Source: Paenibacillus planticolens (lineage in GTDB: Bacteria; Bacillota; Bacilli; Paenibacillales; NBRC-103111). Taken from it: a stretch of 64,000 nt of DNA. The notes below the pieces were generated by a model, which was not told where the DNA came from, made no database searches, and was given only the letters and a program-made list of their open reading frames with translations. Below, one piece after another: positions 14,394-22,167 of the stretch. A program made the position numbers and the translations under genes. The stretch is from NCBI RefSeq assembly GCF_013141725.1, contig NZ_WHNZ01000039.1:124001-188000 (forward strand), given 5' to 3'. The number at the start of each line of letters is the position of its first letter. Position 1 is the first letter of the stretch.

Positions 14394-16625
14394 CTAATAA
14401 TCTTCCCACTCCTGCCGGGCCAAAATTTTACCGGACTTTTGCAGCTCATGGCGAATGGATTTGATAATATGCGGCATGCGGATCGGCTCACCCGCTTCCG
14501 CCGCCAGAAAGGCCGATGAAAGCACCACATTCTTGATATTTCCTCCGGCAATTTCATAGTGCTGCGCCAAATATTTAAAATCGACGTCGGCGCTGAGCGG
14601 AGCTGCCGGGGGGAACATGGACTGCCAGATTTTCTCCCGGTATTCACTATCGGGAAAAGGAAATTTAATGACGTAATTGATCCGTCTCAAGAACGCTTCA
14701 TCAATATTATTTAACAGATTCGTAGCCAGCACCGTGATGCCTTGATACTCTTCCATTTTCTGCAGAAGATACGCCGTTTCAATATTCGCATACTTATCAT
14801 GCGAATCTTTGACTTCCGAGCGTTTGCCGAAGAGGGCGTCCGTTTCATCGAAAAACAGTACGGCATTGCTGAGCTGCGCTTCTTCGAAAATCTCGTGGAG
14901 GTTTTTCTCCGTTTCGCCAATATATTTGGAGATGACCTGCGAGAGATCGACCTTGTACAGCTCAAGCTGCAGGTCGCCGGCCACCACCTGCGCAGACATC
15001 GTCTTCCCCGTGCCCGGCGGGCCGGCGAACAACATGCTGAGCCCCTTGCCGTAGGCCAGCTTCTTCTCGAATCCCCAGTCGCTGTATACAACGCCACGGT
15101 ATTTCACTTGATTGCACGCATTGCGGAGCTGATCCTTCTGCTCAGGGGGGAGGATAATATCTCCCCACTGATAGCGAGGCTCAATGCGCGTCGCTTTGCG
15201 CTCCAGCTTGTGCTGCACCTGCTGGTAGCACGCCTTGTAGAGCGCAGCGGTATCCAGGCCTTCAGGCGCAGCCGCCTGCGGCTCCCGCTGCCAGGCGGAG
15301 TACCCGCGCGCAAGCGTCAACGCGCGGTAAATTTGCCCCGGGGTGAAGCGGAATTTCCCGCTCATCACACGGAAATCAATGCCCGCGCTCACACCGAGCT
15401 CGCGCGCGAATGCCGTCCAAAGGCGCTCGCGCCCGCCTTCGTCCGGCACTTGCAGTTCATGCTCAAGGAGCAGCCGCTCCTTGGGCTTCCAATTCAGCCG
15501 GTTATATTTCCCGGCTAACAAAAACACCATGCCGCCATAGCTGCCCAGCATGTCGTGGAACTTCCCGAGCCGCTGCTGCGCCGCAAGGTCCGGCTCTTCG
15601 GGATAGAGCGCCTCCAGCCGTGTGAAGCACAGCACGGCTTGGTGCAAAATCGCCTCGCGCACGATCGCGCTCACCGTCTCCTCGAAACTTGCTGCGTGCA
15701 GCAGCACATCCGCAAGATTGGCTATCAGCAGCGGCTTATTGAAATGGCTGCTGAAATGCTTCACCTGCAGCTTCTTGCCTGCGCCCGCATTCCCCCATAG
15801 GTGGAATGCGAGCCGTTTGCGCTCTGCTGCCGGCGCCTGCAGCGCCTCGTGGACAAAGCCCCGCAGCCGCTGCTGAAAATCCTCCTGGACGAGCAAGGGG
15901 GCGAGCTCGTCGTCCGGGTACACCATCTCGACCGCCGGCTTTAGCTTCGGGTCCAATTCCCCGGAATCGAGCAGGAAGGCAACGATTCGTTTATCCAGCA
16001 CCAGCGGCTTGGACAGCAGCGACTGGCCTCTGATTTCCTGCTCCTCACGCTGCAGCAAAAACCTCGCTAGGCGGCCATCGGGCGCCACAAAGGTGGTTCG
16101 CGCAGTCCGCATCTCCTCCGGATTGCTGCAAGCGACCTGCAGCGCCAGGCTGACCACAGGCGTCTTGTTGGTCAGATCATCCTGCAAGAAGCCGAAGATC
16201 CGTTCATATTTGCGGTCCAATTCAACCGCAAGAGCCAGCATGACGAAGCGCTCCTCGATCGCGGAAAGCACAAATACGGAGGCTGCATATGACAAAGGCA
16301 GGAATACGCCTTTTTTGCGGCTTTCCTCCAGCCTCTGAGCGATATAGATTTCCGTCTCTTGAATGCCCGCCAAGAGATCCGCTTCCTCCTCTTGGAGTCC
16401 TGCATCCCCCTCCTGCTCGCCGATGAGACGAATGAATTCGTCTTCGGAGACGAACATCCCGCGAAACGAATCCGTTTGCGGATCGGGAGTAAGCTTCTGC
16501 CGGCGCCTATAGAGAAGCTCCAGCTTTTTATCCAACAGGATGAGTTCGTCTTTATAGTGCTCCCATGCATGTACATAACTTTGAGCTGCCATAGCCCTCC
16601 CGGTTAATCTATCCAAAATTTTCAT
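14394..16625 (-). CDS. two-domain AAA+ ATPase of the eCIS (Afp15/Pvc15-like)
   Basis: About 743 residues. The C-terminal AAA+ module is intact: Walker A GPPGTGKT near residue 533, Walker B AVLFFDETDALF near 590, then the TAYLLQKMEEYQGITVLATN segment with sensor 1 and a RRINYVIKFPFP arginine-finger region. An upstream module near residue 278 has a degenerate Walker A (GNAGAGKK), so it probably does not hydrolyse ATP. ATPases of this type are encoded in nearly all eCIS loci and are needed for particle assembly. The start is uncertain: ATG 16625 (chosen), GTG 16673 or ATG 16592 (GGGAGG 3 nt upstream). First gene of the eCIS transcript. Confidence 0.92.
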   Translation of the reverse strand: MKILDRLTGRAMAAQSYVHAWEHYKDELILLDKKLELLYRRRQKLTPDPQTDSFRGMFVSEDEFIRLIGEQEGDAGLQEEEADLLAGIQETEIYIAQRLEESRKKGVFLPLSYAASVFVLSAIEERFVMLALAVELDRKYERIFGFLQDDLTNKTPVVSLALQVACSNPEEMRTARTTFVAPDGRLARFLLQREEQEIRGQSLLSKPLVLDKRIVAFLLDSGELDPKLKPAVEMVYPDDELAPLLVQEDFQQRLRGFVHEALQAPAAERKRLAFHLWGNAGAGKKLQVKHFSSHFNKPLLIANLADVLLHAASFEETVSAIVREAILHQAVLCFTRLEALYPEEPDLAAQQRLGKFHDMLGSYGGMVFLLAGKYNRLNWKPKERLLLEHELQVPDEGGRERLWTAFARELGVSAGIDFRVMSGKFRFTPGQIYRALTLARGYSAWQREPQAAAPEGLDTAALYKACYQQVQHKLERKATRIEPRYQWGDIILPPEQKDQLRNACNQVKYRGVVYSDWGFEKKLAYGKGLSMLFAGPPGTGKTMSAQVVAGDLQLELYKVDLSQVISKYIGETEKNLHEIFEEAQLSNAVLFFDETDALFGKRSEVKDSHDKYANIETAYLLQKMEEYQGITVLATNLLNNIDEAFLRRINYVIKFPFPDSEYREKIWQSMFPPAAPLSADVDFKYLAQHYEIAGGNIKNVVLSSAFLAAEAGEPIRMPHIIKSIRHELQKSGKILARQEWEDY

Positions 16626-16725
16626 TACTTGCCTAAACAGGTGGTTATTATTTACAATGATCTCACAAGACACAAAACGTTTTTTCCATTAATTGCTAGC
16701 ATGAAAGGAAAGTGGCCTCTCTCTA

Positions 16726-17826
16726 ATGGAACAACTTCCGGCGAATGATCATAACTGGAACCGAAAACTCATCCATCTTTTGTGGTGGATCCTGCTTGTC
16801 TATGAAGTAGCGGCTATGATCGGTTTTCTCTTCGATATCTATGACCAGCCTTCGCAGTGGTTTCATAGTTTCCTGCAATACCAAGTTATCCCGACTTGCT
16901 TGCTGCTTGCCCTTATGGGCGCCGGTTATTTGGCGATTCACTTCCTCAAAAGATACAGTGATTTTATCATGATTATATGGGCCATGACCATGGTTTGTGT
17001 CTACATGATGTGTATTCCTGAGCTGATGAGCTCCTATGAATTAATGAGCATTCCGATTATTTTATCCTCTATTTATTTTCAAAAGAAATATATTATTTTC
17101 GCTTATAGTTTAGGACTCTTAAGTTTAACAGCCTTAATAGTTAGTCAGGTGTACAACGGCTATCCCATCACGCCAGCGGAAGTTATCGTTTCGCTCACCG
17201 TCCTAACTGCGACGGCCCTTGTCTGCTTCGCCATTATGACCAAAGGCATCTCGCTGGTAACGGAGCTTCGGGCTTCTGTCGTGCGCGAACAGGATCTTCT
17301 CATTCGCAATGTCATGATTGACCGGCTTTCCAAAGTGGATGCGCTCACGGAGCTGTTCAACCATCGTTCCTTTCAAGAGCATACAGACCATCTTATTTCA
17401 CATATGCCCTATGATACGCCGCTCGAGCTTGCGCTGATGGATATCGATAATTTCAAAAAGATCAATGACACCTACGGGCATTGGGTCGGAGACGTTGTGC
17501 TCAAAACGATCGGCGGCCTGCTTAAAGATATGCTGGGGCCTGACGATATGTCCTTCCGCTATGGCGGCGAGGAATTTGCCGTGCTGTTTGTTGGCAAATC
17601 CCATGACGAAGTGCTGGCCGTGTGCGAATCCTTCATGCAAATCGTCCGTGACACCGAAATTCCGGAGATGCCTGGGCAGGCCTTAACGATGAGCATCGGG
17701 CTCGCGCCTTATAACCGCAACACGATGAAAAAAGCATGGTTTCAGCAAGTGGACGAATGCTTGTATATCGCCAAAAGGAACGGGAAAAATTGCATTCATT
17801 CGTATTTATCGGGACAATACACGTAA
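16726..17826 (+). CDS. membrane-bound diguanylate cyclase (GGDEF)
   Basis: 366 residues. About six hydrophobic segments fill residues 15-175 (e.g. LIHLLWWILLVYEVAAMIGF), followed by a short coiled region and a GGDEF domain with intact GGEEF near residue 280 (FRYGGEEFAVLF) and DALTELFNHRSF at its start. It should make cyclic di-GMP at the membrane. The position of the inhibitory RxxD site lacks the Arg, so product inhibition is probably missing. It is divergent from the eCIS ATPase gene with about 100 bp between the chosen starts, so a shared control region is possible. Confidence 0.93.
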   Translation: MEQLPANDHNWNRKLIHLLWWILLVYEVAAMIGFLFDIYDQPSQWFHSFLQYQVIPTCLLLALMGAGYLAIHFLKRYSDFIMIIWAMTMVCVYMMCIPELMSSYELMSIPIILSSIYFQKKYIIFAYSLGLLSLTALIVSQVYNGYPITPAEVIVSLTVLTATALVCFAIMTKGISLVTELRASVVREQDLLIRNVMIDRLSKVDALTELFNHRSFQEHTDHLISHMPYDTPLELALMDIDNFKKINDTYGHWVGDVVLKTIGGLLKDMLGPDDMSFRYGGEEFAVLFVGKSHDEVLAVCESFMQIVRDTEIPEMPGQALTMSIGLAPYNRNTMKKAWFQQVDECLYIAKRNGKNCIHSYLSGQYT

Positions 17827-17828
17827 TT

Positions 17829-17856
17829 GCCGGGGCGTAAAGCTCCCGGTTTTTTT
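17829..17856 (+). terminator. intrinsic terminator after the diguanylate cyclase gene
   Basis: CCGGGGC-loop-GCTCCCGG stem followed by seven T, directly after the stop codon. Confidence 0.85.
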
Positions 17857-17927
17857 AGTTTGGCGGGGCATACATGATTTTGGTGAAACAGGCAAATAAT
17901 AGCCAAAATCAAACGAGGTGAATAATG

Positions 17928-18575
17928 ATGTGTCATTCCATATCTATTCTTGCTGACGTCAACGACGTGATGAAACAATTTCGCATCGACCGTCTGCTCT
18001 CTTATACCGCCAACCGGTATGAAATCGTGCCGACGGAGTCGGTTTCCGCTGTTATGATCAACAGAAAGGGAGAGCGGCTCCTGGATGAATTCCGTTGGGG
18101 GCTCATGCCTTTCTGGGCCAAAGACGCCGTATGCGGGGAACGCGATTCCATCTTCACCAACACAGCCTTCGAGCGCATTGTCAAAAAACAACGTTGTATC
18201 CTTCCTTGCAGCGGATTCTATGTGCGGGTGACGGAGGGCAAGGAAACCCAGTGGGTGAGGTTTAAAATGCGCAGCGGCACCTTCGGCATTGCGGGCCTGT
18301 ACGATATCTGGCGGGCGCCCAGCGGCGAGGAGGAGCTGCGCACCTGCATGATGCTGATGACCGAAGCCAACTCCCTGGTCTCCCCTTATCACGGCAAAAT
18401 GCCGGCCATTCTCGATGAAGAGCACGCTGAAATGTGGCTGCACTCAGACATGAAGGACAGCCGGCTGCTCCGCTCCCTGCTTCGTCCTGTCGACGACCTG
18501 CTTATGGTGGCGAACGTCTTGTCATCTCCCGCAGAAAAGATGGAGACAGGCTCGGACGTCCGTGTATTTGTTTAG
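17928..18575 (+). CDS. SRAP (HMCES/YedK) family protein with altered active site
   Basis: 215 residues. SRAP proteins crosslink to abasic sites in single-stranded DNA through Cys2. The ATG at 17928 is chosen because it places Cys directly after Met, as the family requires; an ATG just upstream (17925) would add one Met. Matching motifs are YEIVPTESV, EFRWGLMPFWAK, the Asn in TNTAFERI, and His in HGKMPAIL. The usual GFYEW motif reads GFYVR, so the catalytic Glu is Val, and the usual MCGR start is MCHS. Activity may be changed. GAGGTG ribosome-binding site upstream. Confidence 0.85.
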   Translation: MCHSISILADVNDVMKQFRIDRLLSYTANRYEIVPTESVSAVMINRKGERLLDEFRWGLMPFWAKDAVCGERDSIFTNTAFERIVKKQRCILPCSGFYVRVTEGKETQWVRFKMRSGTFGIAGLYDIWRAPSGEEELRTCMMLMTEANSLVSPYHGKMPAILDEEHAEMWLHSDMKDSRLLRSLLRPVDDLLMVANVLSSPAEKMETGSDVRVFV

Positions 18576-18610
18576 GCTAATCGGTAGCAAGCCGGGCGCA
18601 ATGCAAAAAA

Positions 18611-18644
18611 GCGATACAAGGGTTTCACTTGTATCGCTTTTTTT
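18611..18644 (+). terminator. intrinsic terminator after the SRAP gene
   Basis: A perfect 10-bp stem (GCGATACAAG / CTTGTATCGC) with 7-nt loop, followed by a T run. Confidence 0.93.
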
Positions 18645-18725
18645 ATATTTTCCCGCTGCAGAGAGGCTTACCTTTACATTTTCAGCGTTCTCACCCAGCG
18701 ATCTTCGAGCCAATCCTGCTGAACA

Positions 18726-18903
18726 GGGAACTACAGTCCGCTATTTCAGCAAAATTCGCTGCTTTCAGAAGAATTAGGGAACTACAGGGCCTTATTTGCT
18801 CGCTGAAGCATGCTTTTGAGTTAAAACGGCAAAATAACGGACCATAGTTCCCACTAATGTGGTATATGGCTGTATTTTGAGTAAATAGCGGACCGTAGTG
18901 GAC
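18726..18903. repeat. intergenic palindromic quartet, core type A (copy 1)
   Basis: Four related ~21-bp units: GGGAACTACAG...CTATTT at 18726-18746 and 18777-18797, then reverse-complement copies at 18832-18852 and 18883-18903. Centre spacings are about 51, 55 and 51 bp. Two forward plus two inverted copies can fold into one long hairpin. It lies between two convergent genes; the remaining bases of the 450-bp gap show no gene. Confidence 0.85.
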
Positions 18904-19028
18904 CAAAGTTTCTCTGAGATGCGATTTAACCCCATTTGGAGGAACGGACATATGCTCCCCAAGTCGAGATGGCCGCATTTGTAATAACGGACAGAAGAAT
19001 TCCGCCACAGCAGTGACAGAGGCCCCCC

Positions 19029-19460
19029 TTACTTACGAGGCACAGGCGGCAGCTCGCTGCCCTCTCCGATCAAACGCACCCCTTCGGCACATACGCCGTA
19101 AGGCTCCCAGCGGCATGTAGCGCATAGATGCCCGATATCTCCCGGAGTTACATGTCCGGCAACTTTTCCGCATATTTCCGCCCAGCTTAGCTCCATCCCA
19201 ACGTGCAAGCCGAGCTTGGCTACGATTTCCGCGTCGCGCTCATAGACGGTTCTGTTCTCGCAATGAGCCTCTTCGTCTGCTGGAAAGGCAGCGCACAAAT
19301 CGTCGGGTCCAAGGACGACTTGAACCATCGTAGCCGGCTGCTCCCGCAGCGTCTCGTAAACCGTCGTCATATTTTGGCAGAACTCTTTGGAGTATCCCAT
19401 TCCTCGATATCCTAACAAACAAAGCAAGTGATGCCCCCGCAGGCCGATAGGCTTCGTCAT
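19029..19460 (-). CDS. DUF1284 family cysteine-rich protein
   Basis: 143 residues beginning MTKPIGLRGHHLLCLLGYRG, the hallmark of DUF1284. Cysteines are spread along the chain (HLLC, FCQN, DDLCAAF, HCENR, EIC, then HLCATCRWEPYGVC), which suggests a metal or iron-sulfur site, but no function is known. Its start overlaps the stop of the upstream NUDIX gene by 4 nt (ATGA), so the two are co-translated. Confidence 0.88.
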   Translation of the reverse strand: MTKPIGLRGHHLLCLLGYRGMGYSKEFCQNMTTVYETLREQPATMVQVVLGPDDLCAAFPADEEAHCENRTVYERDAEIVAKLGLHVGMELSWAEICGKVAGHVTPGDIGHLCATCRWEPYGVCAEGVRLIGEGSELPPVPRK

Positions 19461-20038
19461 ACTTGGACCTTAGGCGTACGGTACAACCCGTACCCGTCCA
19501 TTTTTACGACAGGCTCTTTATCTTCTACGAGACCAGCTTTGGTTGAATGTAAAGAAACGTCGATCAGCCAACGCGTGAAATCCGCTACCGGCATCGTCTC
19601 CATCTCCTGCAGGCTGAAAAAGCCCGCCGCATCCACCTCTACCCCATCAGGCACAGGCTCGCCGCTCACGTAATCCAATTCAAAAGCGATGTACACATTA
19701 TGAATGCTTCTTGGCAAATCGCGCACGGCGACCAAACGTGTAACTTTGGCTTTGACGCCGCACTCCTCCAGCACCTCGCGCTCAATGGTCTCCTGGATCA
19801 GCTCATGCTGCTCGATATAGCCGCCGGGATTCGTCCATCTGCCTTTGCCGGGCTCTTGCGCTCTGCGGACAAGCAATATTTTCTCATCTTTGGTTACAAG
19901 CGCGCCTACGCCGATACTGTAGTTGCCCCAGTACACAAAACTGCACGCCGTACAGGCTCTTCTCATCGTACCATCCACATCGCGCGTCTCCATAGGGGCT
20001 CCGCATGTCATGCAAAACTTAACTTCCATCTGTCTCAT
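19457..20038 (-). CDS. NUDIX hydrolase with N-terminal zinc ribbon
   Basis: About 193 residues. The N-terminus carries FCMTCGAPM and RRACTACSFVYW, a four-cysteine zinc ribbon of the NADH-pyrophosphatase type. The Nudix box is complete: GYIEQHELIQETIEREVLEE followed by CG (G-x5-E-x7-REVLEEcG). It should hydrolyse a nucleoside-diphosphate-linked substrate; the substrate cannot be told from sequence. Start chosen at ATG 20038 (AGGAAG upstream); ATG 20029 and TTG 20044 are alternatives. Confidence 0.92.
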   Translation of the reverse strand: MRQMEVKFCMTCGAPMETRDVDGTMRRACTACSFVYWGNYSIGVGALVTKDEKILLVRRAQEPGKGRWTNPGGYIEQHELIQETIEREVLEECGVKAKVTRLVAVRDLPRSIHNVYIAFELDYVSGEPVPDGVEVDAAGFFSLQEMETMPVADFTRWLIDVSLHSTKAGLVEDKEPVVKMDGYGLYRTPKVQV

Positions 20039-20070
20039 CTCCAACTTCCTGTAGTCATCTGTATGTAAGC

Positions 20071-20214
20071 TTACTGCTTGAGACGGATGATAGGCAACTC
20101 CGATCCCGCTCCTTCTGAGTTCATTGCAACGGCTTTAGAAGATGCTATCTGCGCTAGTCTTGCAATTTCGCCCGATTGAGCTGATTCGGCCGGTGCTCCA
20201 GAGATCGTCGACAT
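20071..20214 (-). CDS. possible small protein of 47 residues
   Basis: An ATG-to-TAA frame (MSTISGAPAESAQSGEIARL, ending SELPIIRLKQ) fills part of the gap upstream of the NUDIX gene. The composition looks protein-like and a short helix is possible, but there is no clear ribosome-binding site and no family I recognise. It may be chance or a remnant. Confidence 0.25.
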   Translation of the reverse strand: MSTISGAPAESAQSGEIARLAQIASSKAVAMNSEGAGSELPIIRLKQ

Positions 20215-20321
20215 CACGCATCTGCCAGGCGGAAAGCAGGCGTTCGTTCATATCGGGAGATTGCCGGCGCCTTGTGGTACAATAGAAGAACTATTTTACA
20301 CATATGAGGAGAATACTTAAG

Positions 20322-20537
20322 ATGGCCAGGAACCAACGTTTAGTGACGGATGCTGATTTTCAGGAGGCAGTGGAAAAAGGAGCCGTTGTCCGCGTTTTCA
20401 AAGACGATCACATTGTCGACTCGAATGCCGTCATCCTGCGCTTCAGCGACAAGACCGTCGTCTTGCAGTCGCGTATCGCTGATTTAGCTTATTATGACCG
20501 TGATGAGTGCGAGTTTTTTGAGATGAAAAAAAGGTAA
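20322..20537 (+). CDS. small conserved-looking hypothetical protein
   Basis: 71 residues: MARNQRLVTDADFQEAVEKG, then VVRVFKDDHIVDSNAVILRF and DKTVVLQSRIADLAYYDRDE, ending in a basic tail. The pattern is a short helix followed by beta strands; no family recognised. ATG 20322 is preferred because GAGGAG lies 11 nt upstream; the in-frame ATG at 20304 overlaps that site. A TACAAT -10-like hexamer is at 20276-20281. Confidence 0.65.
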   Translation: MARNQRLVTDADFQEAVEKGAVVRVFKDDHIVDSNAVILRFSDKTVVLQSRIADLAYYDRDECEFFEMKKR

Positions 20538-20598
20538 GCCTCTCTAGCGAGCGAACAGGCTAACGGGCTTCCCCCTGAGATGGAACCTCTCTCGCATT

Positions 20599-20787
20599 TT
20601 AACAGGAAAAGCTCCTGTTAATTTCTTCATCTTATCGTTTAGTATTTGATTAACTGGAATTTCTCCCGTTATTCCTCGCAATTTAGGCTCAAACAAAGGG
20701 CTGCAGCTAAATTAACTGGAGGTTTTCCAGTTATTCTACTTAAATTGTTGATCCAAGCAACTTTAACGGGAGAAATTCCATCTATTT
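20599..20787. repeat. intergenic palindromic quartet, core type B (copy 1)
   Basis: Four units built on TTAAC-N-GGA...TCC-N-GTTA: 20599-20621, 20650-20673, 20712-20735 and 20762-20787. Centre spacings are about 51, 62 and 51 bp. The first three are themselves palindromes. The array fills the gap between two convergent genes. Confidence 0.85.
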
Positions 20788-21854
20788 TACTCCACGGGAT
20801 ATTTCGAAAGCTGAACGAATCGAAAACCCGCCTTCTGCATAACAGGAATCGCCTTGATCACGCCTTCGGCCGTGTCCTTCTCGGGATGATTCATATGCGC
20901 CAAAACGATGGAACCGCTTCGGGCCTTTGTCAATGCGTTGTACACTTGCTCCGTGTTAAAAGTAGCTCCGGCGTCGCCAAGCACGTTGTAGCCCGCCAAC
21001 TGGAAGCCCAAGTCATGGGCAATGTTTGCGGCGACATCATCATAATAGGCCGTGCCTGAGCGAAAAAACAATGGCCGCCTTCCGGTCAGCTTCTCGATCT
21101 CGTCGGCGTTCTCCGACACTTCGCGAATGACGTCGCTCACATTATGGGTGCCGGCGATGCCATACGCGGCTCTGCCGTTTACGGACAGCGGACGGTGCTC
21201 GGTCCCGTGGTTTTCGATCTCGAACAGCGGGTTCGCCGCCAGCTTCGCAAAAATATCCGGATTGGCAGCCAGCCATCTCGCATTGACGAATAAGGTCGCC
21301 GGGATGTGCTCCTTGATCAAATAATCGACCAGCTTCTCGTCGTAGCCGCTGCCCTCTTTGCCGCCGCAAGCGTCAAAGGTCAGGGCGATCACCTTCTCCT
21401 TCGTCACGAGGTGTGTCCGCACGCCGGGGATGTTCTCGCCCCACTTTGTCGGAACTGCCTTTTGGTACCGTTCCACTAAGGACTGGGCTAGCGAGGGCAG
21501 CTTTGCAGGTGAGAGCGATCCGTCGGTTGGTGATACTGGGGATACATCTGTTGATGTCAGTTCTGATATGTCTGTCGGTTTCACTGTTGTTGATGTCACT
21601 TTTGATGCGTCTTTCGGTGTCATTGTTGAGGCGTTCATTGATGTCACGGCTGATGCGTCTGGTGGTGTCACCTTCGAAGAGGGCACCGGAGTGACGGTGC
21701 CTTGCACAGCCGGCGTTGTAGATACCACAGAATCCGGCCTTTCCGACACAGCCGCTTCGTCCGCCAGCTTCACCCGCCCCTTCGCCCCCTCACAACCTGA
21801 AAGCGTTATCACCACGCATAAAAGAAAGAGGAAGCCTAGCTTGCGCTCCCTCAT
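20787..21854 (-). CDS. polysaccharide deacetylase (NodB) lipoprotein
   Basis: 355 residues. Signal peptide with lipobox (FLLCVVITLSGCEG), then a Thr/Ser/Pro-rich linker with degenerate TPxDAS repeats (~residues 30-115), then a NodB-type domain: ALTFDACGG (first metal Asp), ENHGTEHRPL (His-x3-His-like), RPLFFRSGTAYYDD and IVLAHMNHP. It would deacetylate a wall or exopolysaccharide outside the membrane. ATG 21854 overlaps the upstream stop (ATGA), so it is translationally coupled to the DUF3886 gene. Confidence 0.9.
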   Translation of the reverse strand: MRERKLGFLFLLCVVITLSGCEGAKGRVKLADEAAVSERPDSVVSTTPAVQGTVTPVPSSKVTPPDASAVTSMNASTMTPKDASKVTSTTVKPTDISELTSTDVSPVSPTDGSLSPAKLPSLAQSLVERYQKAVPTKWGENIPGVRTHLVTKEKVIALTFDACGGKEGSGYDEKLVDYLIKEHIPATLFVNARWLAANPDIFAKLAANPLFEIENHGTEHRPLSVNGRAAYGIAGTHNVSDVIREVSENADEIEKLTGRRPLFFRSGTAYYDDVAANIAHDLGFQLAGYNVLGDAGATFNTEQVYNALTKARSGSIVLAHMNHPEKDTAEGVIKAIPVMQKAGFRFVQLSKYPVE

Positions 21855-22111
21855 TTGTGTTTTCTCCAATCGAGCTTGCTCTTCTCGAGCAAATGGCCAA
21901 AATCATTTTCCAGCCGTTTCTCCTCCGCCTTGCGCGCAGCCTCCGCTTCCGCTCTGGCAGCATCCTTGCGGGCTTGTTCCTCCGCTTTCATCGCATCGGC
22001 TTGAGCTTTCAGCCCCGCTACGATATCAGGACGCAGCAAATCTTTGAGTGTCGCAGGTTTATCTTGCACGCTAGGTTCAGCGGTAGCGGACGACCATTTC
22101 TTTTTTGCCAT
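21851..22111 (-). CDS. YqkK-like DUF3886 protein
   Basis: 86 residues: KPATLKDLLRPDIVAGLKAQ, a highly charged Ala/Glu/Lys helix (residues ~35-70), and the C-terminal LLEKSKLDWRKHK, matching B. subtilis YqkK (DUF3886). Function unknown. It overlaps the deacetylase gene by 4 nt. Confidence 0.85.
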   Translation of the reverse strand: MAKKKWSSATAEPSVQDKPATLKDLLRPDIVAGLKAQADAMKAEEQARKDAARAEAEAARKAEEKRLENDFGHLLEKSKLDWRKHK

Positions 22112-22167
22112 AAAGGGTTCACCTCTGTTTCATTTCTACATCAGCTTTACCCCTATATTGTACACTT

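Noticed and set aside
1..16673. Prophage
   Set aside because: No capsid, portal, terminase, integrase, holin or endolysin is seen; the AAA+ ATPase, DUF4255 and DUF6760 genes point to an eCIS. The left side is unseen, so this is not absolute.
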